Assembly: GCA_023391105.1 (NCBI GenBank)
Contig: JAEWBO010000032.1
Coordinates: forward strand, 62,001-126,000
From: Bacillota bacterium
Lineage (GTDB): Bacteria > Bacillota > Clostridia > Christensenellales > SZUA-584
Direction: 5' to 3'
DNA length: 64,000 nt
The position numbers were made by a program, and so were the translations under genes. A model generated the notes under the pieces. The model was not told where the DNA came from. It was given only the letters and a program-made list of their open reading frames with translations, and made no database searches. Below, one piece after another: positions 58,680-64,000 of the stretch. How positions within the stretch are numbered: position 1 is the stretch's first letter; each line of letters opens with the position of its first letter.

Positions 58680-58872
58680 TTCGTTGCCCTCCTATAATAA
58701 AGGTCTTTTTAATTCTATCGTCAAAAGCATGTCTGATGATTAGTCAAATTTCAGCAATGATAAAGGTAAGTTATGGTAAAATTCGTGATTAGGATATATA
58801 ATAACCTTAGACTTTGTTTGTTTTTTGAGCATGCACAAAAAGCATACCCAAAAACTGATCATGGGGTAAAAA

Positions 58873-59604
58873 ATGAAATCAAAAGTGAGTATAGGAATTA
58901 TCGGTGACTATGATGGTCGTACATCTCATTTAGCCACAGAAGAAGCACTTAAACATTGTGCTAAAAAACTAGGGACAGCGATTGAATATTTATGGTTGCC
59001 GACTGCCTCATTGGAGAACAATGAACAAGACCTTGAAAGCTTTGATGCTTTTTGGTGCGCTCCCGGAAGTCCATACAAGAGTATGAATGGAGCCATTCAT
59101 GCCATCAGATTTGCAAGAATATATAATTATCCCTTTATCGGGACTTGCGGTGGTTTTCAGCATGCAGTTATTGAATTCGGCAGAAATGTATTGAATATCA
59201 ATGCTTTAAAAGACATCAATTTTAGACCTTATCATCCGAACGATTACATTACTGTTCTTTCCTGCCCGCTTGTTGAACAGATTAGGCATATTACCATTGA
59301 TAAAAATTCTGAATTATTTCATATTTATGGTTGCACAGAGATTGAAGAAAAATACAATTGTAGTTTTGGACTCAACAGAGCTTTTCAAAATATGTTACAT
59401 AAAAATAATTTTAGAGTTACGGGTGTTGACGAGAACGAAGAAGCCCGTATCATGACAATTGAAAGCCATGCTTTTTTTATCGTGACACTATTTCAACCTC
59501 AACTAAGTTCTACATATGATAATCCACACCCTTTGATTCTTAATTTTATAAGCTCGGCTATAAAGTTCTGTCGTTCCCACGGAGAGATCATTGAGACAGA
59601 TTGA
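58873..59604 (+). CDS. CTP-synthase C-terminal-like class I amidotransferase homologue
   Basis: A 243-residue GATase1-fold protein resembling the 'CTP synthase C-terminal region-related' family. It has IGIIGDYDGRTSHLATEEAL, WCAPGSPYKSMNGAIHAIRF and the nucleophile Cys92 in GTCGGFQHAVIEF. The His-Pro-Glu of real amidotransferases is FQPQLSS here, so the catalytic His and Glu both look replaced; hydrolysis of glutamine is doubtful. The gene is strongly AT-rich against its neighbours, suggesting transfer. It has its own unit; no synthetase domain is near. RBS GGGG, rather weak. Confidence 0.8.
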   Translation: MKSKVSIGIIGDYDGRTSHLATEEALKHCAKKLGTAIEYLWLPTASLENNEQDLESFDAFWCAPGSPYKSMNGAIHAIRFARIYNYPFIGTCGGFQHAVIEFGRNVLNINALKDINFRPYHPNDYITVLSCPLVEQIRHITIDKNSELFHIYGCTEIEEKYNCSFGLNRAFQNMLHKNNFRVTGVDENEEARIMTIESHAFFIVTLFQPQLSSTYDNPHPLILNFISSAIKFCRSHGEIIETD

Positions 59605-59650
59605 TGACAGTGGTATAATACTTTGAAATCAACAAGGAGGACAAACACTA

Positions 59651-60007
59651 ATGAGCTTTTGCTGGTGTACAGTGCATGTGAAAGATATTCACACATCCGT
59701 TAAGTTTTACGAGGATATTGTTGGTTTGACGGTTAGCAGACGCTTTCCGGGGGCAAATGTGTCCGAAATCGTTTTTATGGGCAATGGCGACACGCAGCTT
59801 GAGATGATCGGCGGCGCAGACGCCTTTGAGGGAAGCGGCATTTCTGTCGGATTTCGTGTGGACGATCTGGATGCGAAGCTGGCGTTTGTTAAAGATAAGG
59901 GCATCGCGATACATAGCGGCCCGATTGCGCCAAACCCGGTCACGCGGTTTTTCTTCGTGCAGGATCCTGATGGCTTGCTTGTGCAGTTCGTGGAACAAAA
60001 GGCATAA
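59651..60007 (+). CDS. VOC family (glyoxalase/bleomycin-resistance fold) protein
   Basis: A 118-residue single VOC module. The metal-side His is in CWCTVHVKDIHTSVKFYEDI, Glu in TQLEMIGGAD and the last strand is FFVQDPDGLLVQFVE with the usual terminal Glu. It may be a lactoylglutathione-lyase-like enzyme or a dioxygenase-fold isomerase; not decidable. AAGGAGG precedes the start. Three bases separate it from the GNAT gene, so both are one unit. Confidence 0.92.
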   Translation: MSFCWCTVHVKDIHTSVKFYEDIVGLTVSRRFPGANVSEIVFMGNGDTQLEMIGGADAFEGSGISVGFRVDDLDAKLAFVKDKGIAIHSGPIAPNPVTRFFFVQDPDGLLVQFVEQKA

Positions 60008-60010
60008 GCT

Positions 60011-60505
60011 ATGAAAATCGAATTAAGACCGATTGAAATAAACGATCTTTCGCAGGCTGCGGCAATCTGGAACGACGTTGTGGCGGCGGGGGATAGCTTT
60101 CCGGGGGATCAGGTACTGAGCGAGGCCGAAGCGTGGGACATGTTCTGCGCACAGACAGCAACCGTCTGCGCGGTGGCTGGTGATGATGTGGTCGGCGTGT
60201 ATATACTGCACCCAAACAACATTGGGCGCTGCGCTCACATCGCCAACGCGTCGTACGCGGTTAAGTCGGAGGCGCGCGGATGCGGAATCGGGAGATTGCT
60301 TGTTGAGGATTGCTTGACGCGTGCCAAGAAGTCAGGTTTTCGCGGCTTGCAGTTTAACGCGGTCGTGGTGACAAACACCACAGCGATCGCATTATACTTA
60401 AAGCTTGGCTTTAAGGTGCTGGGCACCGTGACGGGCGGCTACCGTGATAAATCGGGCAGTTATCGTGACACGCTGATATTCTTAAAGTCGTGGGGAGACG
60501 ACTGA
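60011..60505 (+). CDS. GNAT family N-acetyltransferase
   Basis: A 164-residue acetyltransferase with the acetyl-CoA loop in SEARGCGIGRLLVEDCL and motif B NTTAIALYLKLGFKVLG, ending YRDTLIFLKSW. This pattern is like the phosphinothricin or YhbS-type GNATs; the acceptor is unknown. It is second in the two-gene unit with the VOC protein and closed by the terminator at 60531. Confidence 0.9.
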   Translation: MKIELRPIEINDLSQAAAIWNDVVAAGDSFPGDQVLSEAEAWDMFCAQTATVCAVAGDDVVGVYILHPNNIGRCAHIANASYAVKSEARGCGIGRLLVEDCLTRAKKSGFRGLQFNAVVVTNTTAIALYLKLGFKVLGTVTGGYRDKSGSYRDTLIFLKSWGDD

Positions 60506-60530
60506 AGTAATCAATAACGTTGCGGCTTAA

Positions 60531-60561
60531 GCATCTGACTTTAATGTCAGACGCTTTTTTT
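60531..60561 (+). terminator. Terminator of the VOC/GNAT unit
   Basis: GCATCTGAC (60531-60539) pairs with GTCAGACGC (60546-60554, one A-C mismatch), followed by a run of seven or more Ts. Confidence 0.85.
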
Positions 60562-60650
60562 TATCTCTTTTTCTTTATACATTTTTTTATAGATAAAAAC
60601 AGTATGAATAGCGATTTTTGTCCAATGACATAAAAAATTAAAAACAACCG

Positions 60651-60787
60651 ACAGGTAAAAGATACCGTTTGGTGCGATTGCCGGATTAAAAAGGCTGAAA
60701 GTGGCAGCGAGTGACGCAAACAGATGTATAAATGGAAGATTTAATCAATAAAGACTATTATTGACGAAGTTACCTGTTCATGTTCCG
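60651..60787 (+). other. Possible structured RNA leader upstream of sortase B
   Basis: ACAGGTAA (60651-60658) and TTACCTGT (60780-60787) are perfectly complementary and enclose nested pairings: GTTTG (60667-60671) with CAAAC (60717-60721) and TGCC (60679-60682) with GGCA (60703-60706). It lies in a 356-base gap before srtB with no reading frame. I do not recognise a riboswitch class. No clear promoter or terminator is seen in it. Confidence 0.35.
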
Positions 60788-60861
60788 AAAACGTATATAT
60801 TGATTTCATGTGCTGTGACCTGAAAAAGGGTCTATGCGTGAACGTTTAAGGAGTATGGAAC

Positions 60862-61749
60862 GTGAACAGAGGGCAAGAATTTGATCTTTCGGGAAAGAAG
60901 AAAATAAAGCGCATACCTCGCGTGGTGAGAGAAAGGACACGCGGTAAAAGTGTTTTTATCACCAAGCTGGCCGTCATCTTATCTGTGCTGGCACTGGGCA
61001 TTGCGTTATTTCTGGTATGCGTATACGGCATTTTGCCGGCCATTATATCGGGTATCGGAGATCAGCTTGACATCGATATGGCTGCGACATTATATCAGCG
61101 CACCATCACACAAGAACCAGTTCCTGAGGCCAACGCCGCAGAGGTATTCGAACAACCGCAGCCGGATACGACAGAGACGGTGCGATACCCGCGTGACTGC
61201 TTTGCGACGGTGCTTCAGGATAATCCGGATGTGGTGGGGCGTATCACAATCGAAGGGCTTGATATAGCTTATTTGGTGACGCAAACCATCGACAACGATT
61301 ACTATCTGACAAACGGATATGACCGCCAGAAGTCCAAAAGCGGAGCAATTTTCCTTGATTTCAGATGCGATATCGATCAAGAACCGCTCAAAGGGCATTA
61401 CATACTCTATGGGCACAACATGAAAAACGGTACTATGTTTCACAATGTCAAAAAATATGCCGAGGAAGAATACTTCCATAACAACCGCATTATCCGCTTT
61501 GATACGCTCTACGATGACCACGAATGGGAGGTCTTCAGCGCCTATGTGACCAGCACGGAATTTTACTATATCGAAACATCGTTTGATAGCGATGACGAAT
61601 GGCTTGATTTTATTAAGGAGCTGCAGAGCAAGAGCCTGTATCAGACGGATGTGGCGCTCAGCGCGGACGACACTGTACTAACGCTCAGCACCTGCAGCTA
61701 TGAGTTTGACGGCGCGCGCTTCGTGGTGCACGCAAGGTTGGTCAAATAG
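60862..61749 (+). CDS. srtB: Class B sortase
   Basis: A 295-residue membrane-anchored transpeptidase. A basic N-terminus and one helix (residues about 34-60) precede a linker and the sortase domain (about 110-295). The catalytic residues are His185 in LYGHNMKNGTMF, Cys278 in LSTCSYEF and Arg286 in GARFVVHARLV. The long insert between His and Cys (with the extra helix SDDEWLDFIKELQSKSLY) is typical of class B. The start is GTG at 60862 with AAGGAG eight bases upstream. No substrate with an NPxTN-type sorting signal is encoded nearby. Confidence 0.95.
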   Translation: MNRGQEFDLSGKKKIKRIPRVVRERTRGKSVFITKLAVILSVLALGIALFLVCVYGILPAIISGIGDQLDIDMAATLYQRTITQEPVPEANAAEVFEQPQPDTTETVRYPRDCFATVLQDNPDVVGRITIEGLDIAYLVTQTIDNDYYLTNGYDRQKSKSGAIFLDFRCDIDQEPLKGHYILYGHNMKNGTMFHNVKKYAEEEYFHNNRIIRFDTLYDDHEWEVFSAYVTSTEFYYIETSFDSDDEWLDFIKELQSKSLYQTDVALSADDTVLTLSTCSYEFDGARFVVHARLVK

Positions 61750-61831
61750 GGTTATATGACGGGGATGTCCACCGACATCATAGCTTGAGCCCGACAGTGA
61801 CAGGGTGCTTTCGTTTAAGGTTTGCATAATA

Positions 61832-61880
61832 AAATTCCTCCTGAATGATCATACATACATTCTATCAGCGGGAGGAATTT
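61832..61880. repeat. Inverted repeat between srtB and phoH
   Basis: AAATTCCTCC (61832-61841) and GGAGGAATTT (61871-61880) are perfect inverted copies around a 29-base loop. It lies between convergent genes and could end transcription in both directions. Read leftward, the second arm is a GGAGG directly before an ATG (61827). Confidence 0.6.
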
Positions 61881-61914
61881 AATCATGATATTTCCTGCTA
61901 TTATGTAGTCAGGC

Positions 61915-63285
61915 CTACAGATTCTTCTCCGCGAGAGATGCAAGCCCGCTGCGCTCCACCTGCCTGAGCGTCACATGCCCCGTGATCGCATGGTTCTTCA
62001 TGCGCTCCACCACGTACACAAGCCCGTTGGATTTGGAATCGACGAGCACGTTGTCGATCTGGTTGTCGGATGGGTCGCCGAGGAATATGAATTTCGAGTT
62101 CTTGCCCGCGCGTGTGAGCATGAGCTTGGCAAGATGCGGCGTGATTTCCTGCGCCTCATCCACGATCACAATTGCGTCTGTGATGGTACGCCCGCGCATG
62201 TATGTAAAGGACTTGATTTCAAATATGCCGCGTCGGCGGAAATCATCGATAAATTGCTCCACCTGAAAGCCGTCTTCTGTCCTTTTGGTCTTCTTGGTGC
62301 GCCCCGAATCCTTATCTGACGACATGAGAAAGTCGATCGCGTCATAGAAGCTGCCCATCCAAGGCCGCAGCTTTTCTTCCTCGGTACCGGGCAGATAGCC
62401 GATGTCGTTGCCTGCAGGCACGGTGGGCCGTACAAACACAATTTTGCGGTATTCACGCTGCTCAAGCACCTTTTCCAGCGCAACGGCCGTGGCCAATACT
62501 GTTTTGCCGCTGCCCGCGCCGCCCGTGACGGATACAAACGATACATTCGGATCCATAAGCAGCTCAAACGCCATCACCTGCTCGGGGTTGATCGGCCGCA
62601 GTCCCCATGCGGAATAGTTTTCGTAGTGAAGCGGAACCAGCTTGCTTCCGTCGTAACGCGTGATGATGGGCTCCGCGTTTTTTGAATGAGGCGTGACCAC
62701 GGCAAACTCGTTGGGCAGCAGCTCTGCGCCCTTGGGTGGCTTGGCGCCGTTTAGATAAATGTTGGCTATGCTTTTTTCCGATAAACTCAGCGCCGATTGT
62801 CCGCTGTACAATTCATCCGTTTTGATTTTGTCGGTTTCATAGTCCTGTGAGGTGATGCTGCATATCTCGGCTTTGATTCTCAGGCACACATCCTTGGACA
62901 CGAGTATTGTTTCCATCTCAGGATTCTTCTCTTTGAGCTGCATCGCGCATGCGAGTATGTGATTGTCGTTCGTTTCCTCGCCAAACGGAATGTGCACGTC
63001 CGCGGCTTCGGTATACGTCACAAGCAGCATGATGCCGTTCTCCAGGGAGATGCCGCTGTTGACACATTGCCGGCCGCAACCGTCGATGGTGCGGTGCAGC
63101 GCGCGCACTGCCTCGCGCGCCTGATAGCCGGGCAGTCCGTCACGCGTTTTGATGCGGTCCAGTTCTTCCAGCACTGTCACAGGGATATAAACGTTGTTGC
63201 CGTCAAAGTTTTGGAAACACCAAGGGTCATGCATGAGAACGTTGGTATCAAGCACATAGTTTTTTCTGTTTTCAGGTCTGTTCAC
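61915..63285 (-). CDS. PhoH family protein with N-terminal PIN domain
   Basis: A 456-residue protein: a PIN ribonuclease-like domain (residues 1-150; VLDTNVLMHDP, VLEELDRIK, NDNHILACAM keep the acidic residues) and a PhoH ATPase domain (about 205-456) with Walker A VTGGAGSGKTVLA and Walker B AIVIVDEAQEITPH. This PhoH2/YlaK layout is tied to RNA unwinding and cleavage. The start is GTG at 63285 with GGGGGG upstream. A hairpin with a T tract lies in its leader (63302-63332). Confidence 0.95.
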   Translation of the reverse strand: MNRPENRKNYVLDTNVLMHDPWCFQNFDGNNVYIPVTVLEELDRIKTRDGLPGYQAREAVRALHRTIDGCGRQCVNSGISLENGIMLLVTYTEAADVHIPFGEETNDNHILACAMQLKEKNPEMETILVSKDVCLRIKAEICSITSQDYETDKIKTDELYSGQSALSLSEKSIANIYLNGAKPPKGAELLPNEFAVVTPHSKNAEPIITRYDGSKLVPLHYENYSAWGLRPINPEQVMAFELLMDPNVSFVSVTGGAGSGKTVLATAVALEKVLEQREYRKIVFVRPTVPAGNDIGYLPGTEEEKLRPWMGSFYDAIDFLMSSDKDSGRTKKTKRTEDGFQVEQFIDDFRRRGIFEIKSFTYMRGRTITDAIVIVDEAQEITPHLAKLMLTRAGKNSKFIFLGDPSDNQIDNVLVDSKSNGLVYVVERMKNHAITGHVTLRQVERSGLASLAEKNL

Positions 63286-63301
63286 TGTGTTGCCCCCCCT
63301 T

Positions 63302-63332
63302 AATAAAATAAAACGCCGCTTTTTAGGCGGCG
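63302..63332 (-). terminator. Hairpin with T tract upstream of phoH
   Basis: On the minus strand CGCCGC (63327-63332) pairs with GCGGCG (63314-63319) and is followed by a run of Ts broken by As. It could end a leftward transcript or attenuate phoH. The remaining 63333-63543 stretch is AT-rich with no clear feature. Confidence 0.5.
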
Positions 63333-63555
63333 AATAGCATCAACTTTATTAACGAGTTGCCGGGTCATTTCCATTTGAACTGAATAAGTATCTTCGTTCT
63401 TCAATCGTTATGCACCCTGTTAATTGATTTGTTACTATATATTATAGCAGCTTTGTTTACGGTTAGAAGAAATCGTAAAGCTTTTTGTTTTATATTTAAA
63501 CATATTATGCATATCGAAACATAAGACGGTAAAAAATAACACCGGAGGATGCATG

Positions 63556-63906
63556 ATGAAAAAAGGTGTGAGAAGCGCCGCCGTGGGCTTAGGGTCCGGG
63601 TTTGTGGCGGGGCTATTTGGTTCGGGCGGCGGCGTGGCGGTGGTGGAAGGGCTGGAACGCACAGGCACCGAGGAAAAACGCGCGCACGCCACTTCAATTG
63701 CCGTGATCTTTCCCATTTCCGCCATATCGGCTGTGCTTTATACCACAGGCGGCTATGTTCCTTTGGACAGCACGCTTTGGCTGTGCGGCGGTGCGGCATT
63801 GGGCGGAATCTTGGGCGCGTACTGCTTAAAACGCGTCGGTGTGCGGCTGCTCAACAACATATTCACGCTGCTGATGCTGGCGGCCGGAATCAGGATGCTG
63901 TTTTGA
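63556..63906 (+). CDS. TSUP (TauE/SafE) half-length transporter, first half
   Basis: A 116-residue membrane protein with about four helices carrying the TSUP repeat signature FVAGLFGSGGGVAVVEGL and the HATSIAVIFPISAISAV segment. Normal TSUP proteins have two such halves in one chain of about 250 residues; here the frame stops at 63906 and the second half begins as a separate frame at 63909. GGAGG is seven bases before the ATG at 63556. The substrate (sulfite, organosulfonates or others) is unknown. Confidence 0.88.
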   Translation: MKKGVRSAAVGLGSGFVAGLFGSGGGVAVVEGLERTGTEEKRAHATSIAVIFPISAISAVLYTTGGYVPLDSTLWLCGGAALGGILGAYCLKRVGVRLLNNIFTLLMLAAGIRMLF

Positions 63907-63908
63907 TA

Positions 63909-64000
63909 TTGTATGCGCTGCTGGGTGTGCTGTTTGGCGTTGTGGGCGGCATGGGCCTTGGAGGCGGCATCGTGCTGATTCCCGCGCTTACGCTTTTTAT
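63909..64000 (+). CDS. TSUP half-length transporter, second half (partial)
   Basis: From TTG at 63909, two bases after the previous stop, the frame reads LLGVLFGVVGGMGLGGGIVL and remains open to the end of the window. FGVVGGMGLGGGIVLIP is again the TSUP repeat signature. The two halves probably form a heterodimer. The true start could differ, as no ribosome binding site is evident. Confidence 0.75.
   Translation, partial: MYALLGVLFGVVGGMGLGGGIVLIPALTLF

Noticed and set aside
58873..59604. CTP synthase (PyrG)
   Set aside because: The synthetase domain is absent, and the amidotransferase site lacks the His-Glu pair.

Overview
The window looks like a chromosome segment of a Gram-positive, probably spore-forming member of the Clostridia. 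The signs are AGGAGG-type ribosome binding sites with ATG, GTG and TTG starts, sigma-A promoters close to TTGACA-N17-TATAAT, a T-box leader in front of thrS, a YtxC-type sporulation protein, an EndoA/MazF toxin, a class B sortase, kinase-free PASTA repeats, LytS/YesN-type two-component proteins and a class I cyclic-di-GMP riboswitch. Most genes look mid-GC. A few are clearly AT-richer (the acetyltransferase at 230, the LytTR pair at 31076, the glutamine-amidotransferase-like gene at 58873), which suggests transfer. I see no rRNA, tRNA, prophage, transposase or CRISPR array.

Layout. 1-5185: an acetyltransferase of the Vat/CatB type, then leftward thrS behind a threonine T-box, two membrane proteins (DUF308, YitT) and a lone MazF. 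5380-7856: a PadR-controlled ABC exporter. 7849-9617: amidohydrolase and YtxC-like protein, leftward. 9768-10968: three translationally coupled small genes of unknown function, the last resembling the Cas2-like SinR fold. 11116-14243: an intergenic repeat, lrgAB and a divergent multidrug ABC half-transporter. 14260-18196: isochorismatase-like hydrolase, an iron-sulfur flavoprotein with its TetR repressor and a double operator, and a DUF6323/DUF6179 pair. 18229-19850: an orphan promoter-terminator unit, a secreted protein and a 37/39-bp alternating repeat array. 19881-22889: a MacAB-like export system.

22969-30313 is an arginine operon argC-argB-argD-carB-argF behind overlapping ARG-box-like palindromes; argJ and carA are not here. 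30320-33877 carries a GNAT enzyme, a LytTR/DUF3021 pair and a DrrAB-like exporter. 34089-45779 is a pentose/monosaccharide block: xylA, a ChvE-GguA-GguB importer, then a sensing unit of an unknown protein, a membrane-anchored sugar-binding protein (XylFII-like), a LytS-type kinase, a YesN-type regulator and a second sugar-binding lipoprotein. The simplest reading is that extracellular sugar bound by the anchored protein activates the kinase and regulator, which induce uptake and xylA.

46079-50644 is an operon of ABC ATPase, an ABC permease with a coiled-coil extracellular loop, and a membrane-anchored PASTA protein. 51018-54628: glycerate kinase, a zinc-type ArsR regulator, a chorismate-mutase-like small protein, a c-di-GMP riboswitch with two following terminators, and a UDG-like/DUF1905/Cdd1 cluster. 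54890-64000: a beta-CASP metallo-beta-lactamase protein, a membrane-anchored periplasmic-binding-like protein, a cyclase pseudogene, hemerythrin, an amidotransferase-like protein, VOC and GNAT enzymes, sortase B behind a possibly structured leader, PhoH, and a split TSUP transporter running off the end. At least four families of short intergenic repeats are scattered through the window.
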